Positions 1 through 10,020 of a stretch of 64,000 nt of DNA are shown here, one piece after another. Within the stretch, counting starts at the first letter, position 1; the number at the start of each line of letters is the position of its first letter. Source of the stretch: Collinsella intestinalis DSM 13280 (GTDB lineage: Bacteria > Actinomycetota > Coriobacteriia > Coriobacteriales > Coriobacteriaceae); NCBI RefSeq assembly GCF_000156175.1, contig NZ_GG692710.1, positions 478,251 through 542,250 of the forward strand. Direction: 5' to 3'. A program made the translations under genes and the position numbers. A model generated the notes under the pieces. It was given only the letters and a program-made list of their open reading frames with translations. It searched no databases and was not told the origin of the DNA.

Positions 1-348
1 TGGCGGTCGGCGAAACGCCGCAAGGGCTCCACGCGTGACGGAGAAGCCCGTGAGCTGCTCCAGCAGGTCCATCGCCCCCACAAACACAGGGATCTCAAGC
101 TCAGGATGCGCATCGGCGACCTTGTCGAGCAACGGTGTCAGTTGCTCGAGCCAACGCTCCCCCAACAGAAAGCTCACCGGCTCGAGCCCCGCCTCAACCG
201 CGCGCTCAATGACTTTGCCGCTCTCCGCGATGAAGATCCCCTTCTCGGGCTCCAACACAGAACGCAGCTGGCGCTCGGTGAGTTTGGTGTACGCCTCGAG
301 ACGCGGGTCGTCGAGTGTCTCGATACGAATGATCTGCACGTCTGCCAT
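1..348 (-). CDS. TrmH/SpoU-family RNA 2'-O-methyltransferase, N-terminal part
   Basis: Only the first 116 residues are in the window; the gene runs off the left edge. I translated it by hand from the ATG at 348, which overlaps the folA stop by one base (TGATG), so the two are translationally coupled. The segment holds the substrate-binding N-terminal domain typical of SpoU enzymes: a DPRLEAYTKLTERQL stretch followed by EPEKGIFIAESGKVIERA at about residues 33-50. The SAM-binding knot domain should lie beyond position 1. These enzymes methylate a ribose in rRNA or tRNA; which nucleotide cannot be told from this part. The family call is fairly firm. Confidence 0.75.
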   Translation of the reverse strand, partial: MADVQIIRIETLDDPRLEAYTKLTERQLRSVLEPEKGIFIAESGKVIERAVEAGLEPVSFLLGERWLEQLTPLLDKVADAHPELEIPVFVGAMDLLEQLTGFSVTRGALAAFRRPP

Positions 349-866
349 CAGCAGTCCCCACGGCGATACGTGACAAACTCAAACATGATCCCCTCATCAC
401 CCTGTCCGGGCTGGACCGTCTGGACATCAGATCGCCCCGCGACATACCAGGCGGGATCCTGCGAGAGATCGGGGAAATGCGTATCAACCTCATGCGCCAC
501 ATGATTATGGGTGATCTCGGCCTCTGAACAATACGGCAGGAACTGCCCATACACCGCCCCCCCGCCGATAACCCAGGCAACGTCCTCATCCGCAACCGCG
601 GCAAGCGCCTCGTCGACCGAATGAACGACCTCGACACCCTCACGGGAGAACGCCTCGTCGCGCGTCAACACGATATTGCGGCGGTCCTTGAGCGGACGGC
701 CGCCCGGAAAGCTCTCGAGCGTCTTGCGGCCCATAATGACCGGATGTCCCTTCGTCTTATTGACGAAGTGCCTCATATCCGCACGATTGGACACGACCAT
801 GTCCCCATCGCGCCCAATCCCCCAGTCGTCGCACACCGCGACGATGGCCTTGAGTTCACACGTCAT
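348..866 (-). CDS. folA: Dihydrofolate reductase
   Basis: 172 residues, the usual DHFR length. The enzyme reduces dihydrofolate to tetrahydrofolate with NADPH. Visible signatures are the N-terminal strand with GIGRDGDM (residues 16-23), an acidic active-site Asp at about residue 30 in RADMRHF, the NADPH-binding PVIMGRKT and the VIGGGAVY loop. The usual Leu-Pro-Trp before the active-site acid is replaced by Met-Val-Val-Ser, which is unusual. The gene follows thyA by nine bases, a classic pairing because ThyA produces the dihydrofolate that FolA recycles. It overlaps the downstream methylase gene by one base. The ribosome binding site is weak (AGGCGGG). Confidence 0.93.
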   Translation of the reverse strand: MTCELKAIVAVCDDWGIGRDGDMVVSNRADMRHFVNKTKGHPVIMGRKTLESFPGGRPLKDRRNIVLTRDEAFSREGVEVVHSVDEALAAVADEDVAWVIGGGAVYGQFLPYCSEAEITHNHVAHEVDTHFPDLSQDPAWYVAGRSDVQTVQPGQGDEGIMFEFVTYRRGDC

Positions 867-875
867 GATGCCCGC

Positions 876-1724
876 CTAGACCGCAATCGGAATGTTCTTG
901 ACCTGAGGACCATGGTTATAGTCCTCGACGATCAAATCTTCCGTCGTGAAATCATAGAAATTCGTGACCTCGGGGTTAAGCGAGACCTTGGGCGCCGGAT
1001 ACTGCGGACGCTCGATGAGCTCGCGCACGATGTTGACATGGCGGTCGTAGATGTGCGCATCGACGATCACGTGCAGAAGCTCGCCTGCAATCATGTCGCA
1101 GTGACGCGCGACCATCATGAGCAGGATGGCGTACTGGCAAACGTTCCAGTTGTTCGCAGCGAGAATGTCCTGGCTACGCTGCATGAGGACCATATTGAGC
1201 ACAGGCTTGTCGCAACCGGGCTCGGAGGTCACGTTGTACGTGACGCTGTAGGCACACGGATACAGATGCATCTCCGAAAGATCGGAGAAGGTATACATAT
1301 TCGTCATGATGCGACGCGAGTACGGCGTGTGGGTGAGATCGTACAGGACACGGTCCATCTGGTCGAAGTCGCCCTCCTTGTAGTGCGACTTCTGCGCGAT
1401 CTGATACCCGTACGCCTTGCCAATCGAACCCGTTTCATCGGCCCACTGATCCCAGATATGGGAATTGAGGTCGTTGATGTTGTTGGACTTCTTCTGGTAG
1501 ATCCACAAGATCTCGTCCATCGCGGACTTGAGAGCGGTGCGGCGCAGCGTCAGCGCAGGGAACTCCTCGCGCAGGTCGTAGCGGTTGGTGACACCAAAGT
1601 TCTTGATGGTGTAGGCAGGGGTGCCGTCCTCCCAAACCGGGCGGACCTTCTCCCCCTCCGTGGTCGTACCGTGATCGAGAATGTCTCGGCACATGGACAC
1701 GAATAGCTTGTCTGCCTTGCTCAC
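876..1724 (-). CDS. thyA: Thymidylate synthase (ThyA)
   Basis: 282 residues; converts dUMP to dTMP using methylene-tetrahydrofolate. The nucleophilic cysteine is Cys157 in LYPCAY, the phosphate-binding arginines are at 137-138 in YSRRIM, and the dUMP-binding stretch reads MQRSQDILAANNWN (about 181-194). Canonical ThyA has CDVFLG in that stretch; the QDxLxAN version is that of the Bacillus subtilis ThyA and phage-type group, so this is the divergent ThyA branch, not ThyX. The start codon is GTG at 1724, with AGGATC just upstream. The gene begins seven bases after the ffh stop and is followed by folA, making an ffh-thyA-folA run. Confidence 0.95.
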   Translation of the reverse strand: MSKADKLFVSMCRDILDHGTTTEGEKVRPVWEDGTPAYTIKNFGVTNRYDLREEFPALTLRRTALKSAMDEILWIYQKKSNNINDLNSHIWDQWADETGSIGKAYGYQIAQKSHYKEGDFDQMDRVLYDLTHTPYSRRIMTNMYTFSDLSEMHLYPCAYSVTYNVTSEPGCDKPVLNMVLMQRSQDILAANNWNVCQYAILLMMVARHCDMIAGELLHVIVDAHIYDRHVNIVRELIERPQYPAPKVSLNPEVTNFYDFTTEDLIVEDYNHGPQVKNIPIAV

Positions 1725-1730
1725 AAGATC

Positions 1731-3212
1731 CTACTTCCGCTTGAACTGATCGTTCATCTGCATGAGCTTGTCCATATCGGACATGCCTCCGCCCATGCCG
1801 CCCATCTGATTCATGAGCTGGTTCATATTCACGCCACCCATACCGGGGATACCGGGCATGCGCATCTTCTTGCCCTTCTTCCCCTTCTTGCCCTTTTTGC
1901 CGGACATCTGCTGCTGGGTCATGGCGCGCATCTTGCCCATCATCTTGTTCATCTCGCCCCACTGCTTCATCAGGGCGTTCACGTCGGTCGGCGTGAGACC
2001 GCAGCCGCGAGCGATACGGGCGCGGCGCTGACCGTTGATGATGGAGGGGCGGCGGCGCTCCTCGGCCGTCATGGACAGGATAATGGCCTCGTTGCGATCG
2101 AAGATCTTCTCATCGAGGTTGCCGCCCATCTGGTTGAGAGCGCGCTGGCCACCGGGGAGCATGCCGAGGATGCCCTTCATGCCGCCCATCTTCTTGACGG
2201 CCTTCATCTGCTCGAGCATGTCGTCCATCGTGAAGCCATCGCGCAGCATGCGCTCGGCAGAGGCGAGCTGCTCGGCGGTCGCGGCCTCCTGAGCCTTCTC
2301 GATGATGCCGATGACATCGCCCATACCGAGGATGCGTTTGGCCATGCGCTCGGGATTGAAGACCTCAAGGGAATCGGGTTTCTCGCCCATGGAGACGAAC
2401 TTGATGGGCTTACCCGTGACCTCGCGGACGGACAGCGCGCCGCCACCGCGGGCGTCGCCGTCGAGCTTAGAGATGATCACACCGTCGAAGTCGGTGCGCT
2501 CGGCGAAGGTGGACACCACGTTGACGATATCCTGACCGGTCATCGCGTCGACGACCATGAGGACCTGATCGGGCTTGACCGCCTTCTTGATGTCAACGGC
2601 CTCCTGCATCATCTGCTCATCGATCTGCAAACGACCGGCGGTGTCGACGATGACCACGTCGCGCATGTTGTCGACTGCCTCGCGGATGGATGCGCGGGCG
2701 ATATCGACCGGATGCGCGCCATCGCCGCGGAACACCGGCACGCCGATCTCGCCGCCGAGGGTGGCGAGCTGATCGGCAGCGGCGGGACGATAGACGTCGC
2801 ACGCGGCGAGAAGCGGGCTTTTGCCCTGTTTCTTGAGCATATAGGCGAGCTTGACGGCTGCCGTGGTCTTACCGGAACCCTGCAGGCCCACGAGCATGAT
2901 CACATTGGGAATGCGGCTTGAGAGAACGAGCTTGCTCTCGGTTCCGCCGAGCAGCTCGGTGAGCTCGTCGAGGACGATCTTGACAACGTTTTGCGCCGGA
3001 GTGAGGGACTCCATGACCTCGGAGGCGAGGCAGCGCTCCTTGGTGCGCGTGACGAAGTCCTTCACGACGCGATAGTTGACGTCCGCCTCGAGCAGGGCCA
3101 TGCGAATCTCGCGCATAGCGGCGTTGATGTCCGCCTCGGTGAGCTTGCCTTTGCCGCGCAGGCGGTCGAAGGTATCGTTCAGGCGATCGGAAAGCGAGCC
3201 GAAAGCTGCCAT
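1731..3212 (-). CDS. ffh: Signal recognition particle protein Ffh (SRP54)
   Basis: 493 residues from the ATG at 3212, preceded by GGGAGA; a TTG five codons upstream is less likely. Ffh binds SRP RNA and signal peptides of nascent membrane proteins. Order: N domain, GTPase G domain with GLQGSGKTT at 109-117, DTAGRLQ and SKLDGDARGGGALS, then a Met-rich M domain with the PSIINGQRRARIARG helix-turn-helix. The C-terminus holds a run of GKK repeats followed by Met/Gly-rich sequence, longer than usual. FtsY, its receptor, is encoded just upstream on the same strand. The SRP RNA gene is not in this window. Confidence 0.96.
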   Translation of the reverse strand: MAAFGSLSDRLNDTFDRLRGKGKLTEADINAAMREIRMALLEADVNYRVVKDFVTRTKERCLASEVMESLTPAQNVVKIVLDELTELLGGTESKLVLSSRIPNVIMLVGLQGSGKTTAAVKLAYMLKKQGKSPLLAACDVYRPAAADQLATLGGEIGVPVFRGDGAHPVDIARASIREAVDNMRDVVIVDTAGRLQIDEQMMQEAVDIKKAVKPDQVLMVVDAMTGQDIVNVVSTFAERTDFDGVIISKLDGDARGGGALSVREVTGKPIKFVSMGEKPDSLEVFNPERMAKRILGMGDVIGIIEKAQEAATAEQLASAERMLRDGFTMDDMLEQMKAVKKMGGMKGILGMLPGGQRALNQMGGNLDEKIFDRNEAIILSMTAEERRRPSIINGQRRARIARGCGLTPTDVNALMKQWGEMNKMMGKMRAMTQQQMSGKKGKKGKKGKKMRMPGIPGMGGVNMNQLMNQMGGMGGGMSDMDKLMQMNDQFKRK

Positions 3213-3333
3213 GGATTCTCCCAACAATCAGATGCGTCTCAAATCGGGGCAGGCGCGAAACTGAGATCGGAACAGGACTGATGAAACCTCGACGTGAAAC
3301 CTGCCTTCGGGCCGAGGTGTATGAAGATGCGAG

Positions 3334-4248
3334 CTAATTCAGACCGACGAGCGCGCGACAGAAGGACGAGGCATCGAAACGCTGCAGGTCCTCGACTTGC
3401 TCACCGACACCGATACGGTAAATCGGCAATTTGAGCTGCTCGGCCACCGCCAACGCGATACCGCCCTTGGCCGTGCCGTCGAGCTTGGTCATGATGATAC
3501 CGTCCAAACCGAGAGCCTCGTTGAACTCCTGGGCCTGGGCCAGGCCGTTTTGACCGGTGGCGGAATCGATGACGAGCACGACGTGCACGGGCATGGGACC
3601 CGCGGCGCACGACTCGGCGCGCTTGCGGGTGACCTTCACGACCTTGGCGAGCTCGCGCATGAGCTCGGGGCTCGAATGCAAACGACCCGCCGTGTCAATG
3701 AGAACGAGGTCGCTAGCCAGCTTATCGGCCTGGTCGAGCACGTCGTAGCAAACACTCGCAGGATCGGACCCGCGATCGCGCTTGATGACGGGCACACCGG
3801 CGCGCTCACCCCACACATCGAGTTGCTCGATGGCCGCGGCGCGGAACGTGTCGGCACTGCCAATCACGACGTTCTTGCCGGCGCCCGCCTCAGCGCTCGC
3901 GATCTTGCCGACCGTGGTGGTCTTGCCAGCGCCGTTGATACCCACGAATAGCACGCAGCTCGGCGTATCGTCGAAGATGTCGGACTCAGACTCGACGAAG
4001 AACTCGCACAGGCGCTCGGCAAGGGCGCCGCGCAGCTGATCGGCGGTCTTGAGGTTCTTACGGGCCGCGGTCTCACGCAGGTCGTCGGTGACGCGCATGG
4101 CGATCTCGCCACCCATGTCTCCCATGACGAGAGTGTCCTCCAGATCCTCCCAGAAGCCCTCATCCACCTCACCACCGAAGTAGAAGACCTCGTTCAAAGC
4201 CTCGCGGCTGCGCTCCAGTCCGCGCTTGAGGGAATCGAACAGACCCAT
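3334..4248 (-). CDS. ftsY: Signal recognition particle receptor FtsY
   Basis: 304 residues: a minimal FtsY lacking the long acidic A domain of proteobacteria. It docks SRP-bound ribosomes at the membrane. The NG domains show GINGAGKTT (103-111), DTAGRLH, TKLDGTAKGG and the IGVGEQVEDLQRFD ending. The short basic-amphipathic N-terminus ([14 protein letters not shown]) is the likely membrane-contact helix. The ATG overlaps the last base of the smc stop (TAATG), so the two are coupled. The gap to ffh is about 120 bases, with no obvious terminator in between. Confidence 0.96.
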   Translation of the reverse strand: MGLFDSLKRGLERSREALNEVFYFGGEVDEGFWEDLEDTLVMGDMGGEIAMRVTDDLRETAARKNLKTADQLRGALAERLCEFFVESESDIFDDTPSCVLFVGINGAGKTTTVGKIASAEAGAGKNVVIGSADTFRAAAIEQLDVWGERAGVPVIKRDRGSDPASVCYDVLDQADKLASDLVLIDTAGRLHSSPELMRELAKVVKVTRKRAESCAAGPMPVHVVLVIDSATGQNGLAQAQEFNEALGLDGIIMTKLDGTAKGGIALAVAEQLKLPIYRIGVGEQVEDLQRFDASSFCRALVGLN

Positions 4249-7200
4249 TAGGCATTCACGACCTTTCCGGTTTCACGATCGAGTTTCTGGCTGACCACGC
4301 GGCTGACTCCGTCGGCCTGCATAGATACGCCGTACAAAACGTCCGCATCCTCCATGGTGCGGCGTTGATGGGAGATAACGAGAAGCTGCGTCGACTGACG
4401 CAGGTAATCGATGGCGCCGATGAGCTTGGACAGGTTTGAGTCGTCCAACGCGGCCTCGACCTCGTCGAGCACGTAGAAGGGCACCGTGCGCGTGCGATAC
4501 ACCGCGAACAGCAACGCGAGCGCCGTGAGGCTCTTCTCGCCACCGCTCATGAGCATCATCTTGGTGATGCGCTTGCCACGCGGCTGCGCCACGACCTCGA
4601 TGCCGGTGTCCGCCGGATGCTCGGGGTCGGTCATCTCGAGATGGGCCTGACCGCCCGGGAACAGCATCTGGAACACCTCACGGAAGTTCTCGTCGACCTT
4701 CTCAAAGGTGGTGAGGAAGCTCGCGCGCATCTTGCGGTCGATGGCGGCAGTGATCTTGGTGAGCGCCTTACGCGCGTTCTCGAGGTCGGCCAGCTGCCCC
4801 GCGATATAGTCCGCGCGGTTCTTGAGCGTCTCGTACTCCTCCATGGCAACCTGGTTCACGGGGCCCAGGTTGTTGATCTGGCGGACGAGGCTGTTGAGCT
4901 CACGCTCTGCGGCGGCGCGGTCGGTCGGCGCGGGGAGCCTGAGGGCGTCCTCGAGAACGGTCGAGCCGTCGGCGGTGATCGCCTTGACGGCGGCATCCAC
5001 CTGAACCTCAAGCTTGCCGCGGGTGATCTTGTGCTCATTGACCGACGAAGAGGCCATATCCACCTCGACTTTGGCACGCGCGACCTCGGCCTTTGCATCC
5101 TCGATCGTGCGCTTGAGCGAAGCCGAGTCGGCCTCCTCGAGCGAAGCGCGGTCCCTCAAGCGAGCGGCCCAATCAAGCGCACGCTCGGACAGGGCCTCAT
5201 AGCGATCATGCAGCGGGTCTACACGCAGGCGAAGAACCTCGAGGGAGCGGGCGGACTGCTCGGTGCCGCGAATACGGCGGTCGATGCCGTCAAGGCGCTT
5301 CTCAAGCTCGGGAACGCGGGCGGAAAGGCTGCGCACGCGCTCGTTCGCGCGAGCGAGCCGAACCTTGGCGTCGGCGAGCTTTGAACCCGCCTCGGAATCA
5401 TCGCGGCGGACACGCTCGAGGTCGTCCTGGGCGTCGGCCAGGCGACGGGTCGCCTCATCGACGACGCCGCGGGCCTCATCGCGCTGGATCTCAAGTTCGT
5501 CCACACGCGGCTGGGCGGCCCGAACTGCCGCAGCGGCGTCCTCGCGGCGCCGAGCCAAATTGGCGCGCTCCGCGAGCTTCGTGGAGAGAGAGTGCTCCAT
5601 ACGGCCGATTTCGGAAAGCAGGGACGTGCGCTCGCCCTCAAGGCGCGAGATCTCCCCCGCAATCTCGCCATCACGGCTTCGTGCATCCTCGATGGCGTCG
5701 TTTGCCTCGGCCACACGGCGCTCGGCGGCGTCGAACACGGCACACAAATCGGGCTCGAGCCCTTCGAGTTCGCGAATGCGGCGCTTACGCTCGAGAGCGC
5801 CGGAAGCCGCGCCGGAAGAACGGCCGACGCGCACGACGCCGCCATCGCGGACGCGAGCACCGTCGGACGTGACATACAAAACACCCGGGCAAACCGGCGC
5901 CTGGAGAGCATCTTCGAGGGAGTCCACGAGGTAGATGCCGCCAAGCAAAGCACAAACAACGTGCGCGTACCCGTCACGCACCTGCAAGAGCTCGACCAAG
6001 CGACGGCCCGCAGCTTCAGGCAGAGCATCGGCGGGAACGATGTCGCGAGAGACCATCAACGTTTCCCCGGAGGCGTCGTCCATGGAAAGCGCGAACTGCG
6101 CGGCGGACGTGAGCGCGGCGGAGTCCATGCACACCAGGGCATCGATGTCCTCGGCCAAGAGCTGCTCGACAAGGTCCTCGAGCTCGAGCGGAGCCTCGAT
6201 GAGGTCGCCCAATCGGGCAGCGATCGCCTGTGGCCGATTGCTCACCACACGCGCGGCGAGCGGCGAAGAATCGGCGAGGCTTGCGTCGAGTTTGCGCAGG
6301 CCGGAAAGCTCGGAGCGGACGTCCGCCAGTTTGGTGCGGGCATTTCCCTCCTGTTCGCGGAGTTGGGCGAGTGCCGAGATCGCGACATCGAGCGCGTCTT
6401 TGGCTTCCTGGCGGTCCTTGCGAGCATCTTCCAACTCCGCCTCGAGCTCGACGGAGCGATCGCGGCGATGCTCGAGAGAGGCTCGGAGCTCATCGACCTC
6501 GTCGTCAACTTGTTCGAGACGCTTGGCATACATGCCGTCCTCGATCTCGGCGTTGGAAAGGGTCTCCCGGACCTTCACGAGTTCGAGCGCGGCGTTGTCG
6601 GCATTGCGCTGGGCGTCGCGCACGGAACGCGTGAGCGTGGAGATGAGCTCATCGAGTTCGACGCGGCGAGCATGCAGCTCGTCGGCTGCGGGCTCGAGGG
6701 AGGAGACGTCGACCCCGGCAACCTCTGCCGCGGCACGCTCCTCATCGAGCTGGCGATTGATATCGGACAGTTCCTCAAGCGTGCGCTTGCGCTGATGCTC
6801 CGAGGCCGAGAGGGTGCCGCGCATCTCAGAAAGGCGCGCGACCATGTTGCGGCCCTTCTCCTCGAGCAGGCGCATATCGGAGCCGATGCGCCCAACGACG
6901 TCCTGCATATGGCGGCGCTGCTCACCCAGATCGCCTACGAACAGACCCTTCTCCTCAAGCATGACCTGGAGCTTCTCAAGCTCTCGCTCCTTTTCGGAGA
7001 GGCGGTAGCGCGCAAGCTCGAACGCCGCCGCGCTCTCACGCGAGGCGGATTCGAGGTCAACCCACTGGGCTTGCAACTGACGGAGCTCATCGACGGCGAG
7101 GATCTGAGTCAGCTCGTTGGCGCGCGCGGACAGGTCCTTGTACTTGCGGGCACGATCGACCTGGCGCTCGAGGGGCTTGAGCTGACGCGAAATCTCACGA

Positions 7201-7784
7201 TTAATGTCACGGGCACGGGTAAGGTGCTCGTCCATGCTCTTGATTTTGCGCAGCGCACGCTCCTTGCGGCGCTTATGCTTGGAGATGCCAGCGGCCTCCT
7301 CGATGAGGCTGCGACGTTCCTCGGGGCGACTCTGAAGGATCGCATCGAGCTTGCCCTGGGAGATGATGGAGTGCGTGTCCTTGCCCAGGCCCGAATCATG
7401 CAGGATGTCCTGAATGTCCATCAGGCGGCAGGGGCTCGAGTTGATGAGGTATTCGCTTTCGCCCGAACGATACATGCGACGCGTGATCGCGACCTCGTCG
7501 AAATCGACGGGCAACATGTGATCGGAATTGTCGAGTACGAGCGTGACCTCCGCGACGCCAACCGGCTTGCGTGCGGAAGAACCGGAGAAGATGACGTCCT
7601 CCATGGCCTGACCACGCAGCTGCTTGGCGCTCTGCTCGCCCAAGACCCACAGGATGGCATCGGAAACATTGGATTTACCCGATCCGTTAGGGCCGACGAT
7701 GACCGTCAGACCCGGCTCGAACGTCATGTGAGCGCGGTCCGCGAAGGATTTGAACCCCTTGAGGGTCAGCGACTTCAGATACAC
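4248..7784 (-). CDS. smc: Chromosome segregation protein SMC
   Basis: 1178 residues, full length. Start is GTG at 7784 with AGGGGG five bases upstream. SMC dimers act with ScpAB to compact and segregate the chromosome. The N-terminal head has the Walker A GPNGSGKS (31-38), followed by a first coiled coil, a hinge at about 500-670, a second coiled coil rich in Arg/Glu/Ala, and the C-terminal head with [14 protein letters not shown] and the Walker [13 protein letters not shown]. It sits in the rnc-smc-ftsY order common in Actinobacteria and Firmicutes. Long antisense reading frames across it are codon-bias artefacts. Confidence 0.97.
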   Translation of the reverse strand: MYLKSLTLKGFKSFADRAHMTFEPGLTVIVGPNGSGKSNVSDAILWVLGEQSAKQLRGQAMEDVIFSGSSARKPVGVAEVTLVLDNSDHMLPVDFDEVAITRRMYRSGESEYLINSSPCRLMDIQDILHDSGLGKDTHSIISQGKLDAILQSRPEERRSLIEEAAGISKHKRRKERALRKIKSMDEHLTRARDINREISRQLKPLERQVDRARKYKDLSARANELTQILAVDELRQLQAQWVDLESASRESAAAFELARYRLSEKERELEKLQVMLEEKGLFVGDLGEQRRHMQDVVGRIGSDMRLLEEKGRNMVARLSEMRGTLSASEHQRKRTLEELSDINRQLDEERAAAEVAGVDVSSLEPAADELHARRVELDELISTLTRSVRDAQRNADNAALELVKVRETLSNAEIEDGMYAKRLEQVDDEVDELRASLEHRRDRSVELEAELEDARKDRQEAKDALDVAISALAQLREQEGNARTKLADVRSELSGLRKLDASLADSSPLAARVVSNRPQAIAARLGDLIEAPLELEDLVEQLLAEDIDALVCMDSAALTSAAQFALSMDDASGETLMVSRDIVPADALPEAAGRRLVELLQVRDGYAHVVCALLGGIYLVDSLEDALQAPVCPGVLYVTSDGARVRDGGVVRVGRSSGAASGALERKRRIRELEGLEPDLCAVFDAAERRVAEANDAIEDARSRDGEIAGEISRLEGERTSLLSEIGRMEHSLSTKLAERANLARRREDAAAAVRAAQPRVDELEIQRDEARGVVDEATRRLADAQDDLERVRRDDSEAGSKLADAKVRLARANERVRSLSARVPELEKRLDGIDRRIRGTEQSARSLEVLRLRVDPLHDRYEALSERALDWAARLRDRASLEEADSASLKRTIEDAKAEVARAKVEVDMASSSVNEHKITRGKLEVQVDAAVKAITADGSTVLEDALRLPAPTDRAAAERELNSLVRQINNLGPVNQVAMEEYETLKNRADYIAGQLADLENARKALTKITAAIDRKMRASFLTTFEKVDENFREVFQMLFPGGQAHLEMTDPEHPADTGIEVVAQPRGKRITKMMLMSGGEKSLTALALLFAVYRTRTVPFYVLDEVEAALDDSNLSKLIGAIDYLRQSTQLLVISHQRRTMEDADVLYGVSMQADGVSRVVSQKLDRETGKVVNA

Positions 7785-7795
7785 GCGACCCCCTG

Positions 7796-8521
7796 CTACC
7801 CGAGTTTCTTTTTCAAGATGACACCGTTGGTGGTGTAGCCCATGCGCTCGAGGGCATCAAGAGCGGCAGCCGCCTCGGCCTCCTTTTTGGAGGAACCGGT
7901 GCCGCGCCCGCGACGGATGCCGTCCACGAGTGCGACGGCGGTGAAGGTCGGCTGATGTGCCGGTCCATCCTCGCCGATCACCTTGTAGGCAGGAGGGTCC
8001 ATGCGGTCGGACTGAACGCACTCCTGCAGATAGCTCTTGGGATTGGACGGGTGCTCGGCGCGCTCATCGGCCAGATGGGGCTTGAGCGTGCGCGTGATGA
8101 AGGCCTCGGCGACATCCCAACCGCCGTCCAGATACAGGGCGCCGATCAGGGCCTCGTAGACGTTCTCGAGAGCGGAGTGCATGCCGCGAGCACCAGTCCC
8201 CTGCTCGGAGGCGCCCAGGATGATGATCTTGTCGATCCCCAGCTCGAGTCCGACTTCGGAAAGCGTGGCGCCCGAGACGAGCGATACCTTGAGACGGGTG
8301 AGTTTGCCCTCGTCGAACGCCCCATAGGTCTTGAAGAGCGAGAGCGCGACGATCGAACCGAGAATCGAGTCGCCCAAGAACTCAAGGCGCTCGTAAGAGG
8401 CCGAGACGGGCTCCCCCTCAACAGCCGAGGGGTGCGTGATGGCGCTGCGAAGCAGTTGTACGTCAGTGAACTCGTGACCGCAGATCTCCTGAGCGAGCGC
8501 GAGCTTATCCGCGATGGACAA
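7796..8521 (-). CDS. rnc: Ribonuclease III
   Basis: 241 residues, beginning with a TTG codon at 8521 that has GGGGGAG six bases upstream, overlapping the end of acpP. It cleaves double-stranded RNA, including rRNA precursors. The signature ERLEFLGDS is at 44-52 and the second catalytic glutamate is E123 in ENVYEALIGALY. A double-stranded-RNA-binding domain fills about residues 159-235 (SYLQE, GRGTGSSKKEAEAAAA). It lies four bases after acpP and twelve before smc, so it is probably co-transcribed with both. Confidence 0.96.
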   Translation of the reverse strand: MSIADKLALAQEICGHEFTDVQLLRSAITHPSAVEGEPVSASYERLEFLGDSILGSIVALSLFKTYGAFDEGKLTRLKVSLVSGATLSEVGLELGIDKIIILGASEQGTGARGMHSALENVYEALIGALYLDGGWDVAEAFITRTLKPHLADERAEHPSNPKSYLQECVQSDRMDPPAYKVIGEDGPAHQPTFTAVALVDGIRRGRGTGSSKKEAEAAAALDALERMGYTTNGVILKKKLG

Positions 8522-8524
8522 AAC

Positions 8525-8773
8525 CTACTCCCCCAGGGTCTGAGCGATGGCGTCGATGGCCTCGGCCACGGAGTTGATGGACATCAGTTTGTCGTCGTCG
8601 ATCTCGATGTCGAACTCATCCTCCATAGCGGTGACGAGCTGCAGGCGATCGAGGGAATTCGCATCGAGGTCATCGAAGGTGGTCGCCTCGGACAGCTCGT
8701 CCGCCTCAACGCCGAGGACATCGGACGCGATATCGCACACCTTGGCGAAAATATCATTACGATCGAGTGCCAT
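8525..8773 (-). CDS. acpP: Acyl carrier protein
   Basis: 82 residues from ATG 8773, which has an excellent GGAAGGGAG site; upstream in-frame starts are poor. It carries fatty-acyl intermediates on a phosphopantetheine arm. The attachment serine is Ser40 in DANSLDRLQLV. The residue before it is Asn, not the near-invariant Asp of the DSL motif that AcpS recognises. The rest is a normal acidic four-helix ACP (AMEDEFDIEI). The gene lies downstream of plsX but is separated from it by a terminator, and a TAGAAT-like -10 sits at 8829-8834, so it may have its own promoter. Confidence 0.92.
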   Translation of the reverse strand: MALDRNDIFAKVCDIASDVLGVEADELSEATTFDDLDANSLDRLQLVTAMEDEFDIEIDDDKLMSINSVAEAIDAIAQTLGE

Positions 8774-8828
8774 GAATAGCTCCCTTCCGATTGGCCGGCG
8801 CAGTGCCGACCTTGCACATATGGTGCTC

Positions 8829-8834
8829 ATTCTA
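8829..8834 (-). promoter_or_regulatory. Candidate -10 box for acpP
   Basis: On the minus strand TAGAAT (five of six consensus bases) lies about 55 bases upstream of the acpP start and just beyond the plsX terminator. No good -35 hexamer is visible at the right distance, so this is a weak prediction supported mainly by position. Confidence 0.35.
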
Positions 8835-8924
8835 CCCCAAGCAACGCCCTCGGCCCGCGCACACGGAAAGCGTCGCAAGGTTCGCATTTCAACGAAGCAT
8901 GCGCCTCCACAAGAGCTGCGTATG

Positions 8925-8960
8925 AAAAACCCCGGCCCTCGAACAAGCGAAGAGCCGGGG
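8925..8960 (-). terminator. Rho-independent terminator after plsX
   Basis: Read on the minus strand, CCCCGGC and GCCGGGG arms (8954-8960 and 8930-8936) enclose partly paired sequence and are followed by five T residues (8925-8929). It lies 24 bases after the plsX stop and would separate plsX from acpP transcription, at least partly. Confidence 0.75.
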
Positions 8961-8983
8961 AATGTACGTTGGGTGTAATGACG

Positions 8984-10000
8984 CTACGCCTCGAGCCCCA
9001 TGGACTCCCGGACGCGTTCGACAAGGCGTGCGCGCACCGCCTCCGCGCAGGCAAGCGTGCCGTTCTTTACCGCCTCTGCGCTCGTTGCGCCATGGCCGAT
9101 CATGACCACGCCGCGCAGACCGAGCAGGATCGCCCCGCCCTCGGCATCGCCGGAGAGCTTGTGCTTGAGAGCGCGCAGCATGTTCCTCATGAGCAAGGCC
9201 GCGACCTTTCCCTTGAGATTCGCGGTCATGCCGGCTTTGAGCTCGCCCATCATGAACTTGGCCGCACCCTCAATGGACTTGAGGGCGATATTGCCGTCGA
9301 AACCGTTGCATACGACGACGTCGACCGAACCGCTGGTGATATCCCCGCCCTCGCAGTTGCCAGCAAAACCGGGAACGTGCTCCGCCATGAGCGGATAACA
9401 GGACTGTGTGAAGACACTGCCCTTGTGCTCCTCCGTGCCATTGGACAGCAAACCGACGCTCGGCTCATCGACGCCGAGGACACAGGCCGCATATGCAGCG
9501 CCCATCTGGGCGAACCGAACCATATCCCACGGCTCGACATCCGGATTGGCGCCCATGTCGCACATGACAGTCAAACCGCCGCGGCGGTTGGGTAGAGCGT
9601 TTGTGAGGCAGGGACGAATGGCAGTCTTCTTGCCGTCGCGCTCGGCCTTGAACGGGGTGACGTAGGCGGTGCCCGCCGCGGTGATAGCGCCGGTGGACCC
9701 GGCGGAGAAGAAGCCGTCGGCCGCGCCCTTCTTGACCGCGCGGCACCCCAGAACGATAGACGATTTGCGCTTTGTCATGACCGCGTTGATCGGATCGTCC
9801 TCCATGGTGATCACATCGGGCGCGACGAGGGACTCGGCGCGTTCATGGGAATCACAGAACGGAACAACGACATCCTCGGGGCCCGCGACGAGTACCGTCA
9901 AGGAACGATCAGCCTCAAGGGCGGCCTCGATACCCGCGAGAACAACCTCTGCCGGCTCATCTCCGCCCATGGCGTCGACGCAGATGCGAACATCGCTCAT
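8984..10000 (-). CDS. plsX: Phosphate acyltransferase PlsX
   Basis: 338 residues. PlsX converts acyl-ACP to acyl-phosphate, feeding PlsY for phosphatidic acid synthesis. Recognisable family segments are the N-terminal VDAMGGDEP, the GFFSAGSTGAITAAGT stretch, LCDMGAN-like VMCDMGANPDV, and GLLSNGTEEHKGS. Length is normal. It is placed between rpmF and acpP, as in many bacteria where rpmF-plsX-fab genes cluster; here no fab genes follow. A terminator hairpin follows the stop codon. Confidence 0.96.
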   Translation of the reverse strand: MSDVRICVDAMGGDEPAEVVLAGIEAALEADRSLTVLVAGPEDVVVPFCDSHERAESLVAPDVITMEDDPINAVMTKRKSSIVLGCRAVKKGAADGFFSAGSTGAITAAGTAYVTPFKAERDGKKTAIRPCLTNALPNRRGGLTVMCDMGANPDVEPWDMVRFAQMGAAYAACVLGVDEPSVGLLSNGTEEHKGSVFTQSCYPLMAEHVPGFAGNCEGGDITSGSVDVVVCNGFDGNIALKSIEGAAKFMMGELKAGMTANLKGKVAALLMRNMLRALKHKLSGDAEGGAILLGLRGVVMIGHGATSAEAVKNGTLACAEAVRARLVERVRESMGLEA

Positions 10001-10020
10001 ACGTAGCCTCTCTAAACAGA

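Noticed and set aside
3228..3333. SRP RNA gene near ffh
   Set aside because: Gap is too short and has no conserved GGAA tetraloop hairpin.
5592..7838. A 748-residue frame on the plus strand opposite smc
   Set aside because: Antisense of SMC; no recognisable domain and no ribosome site.
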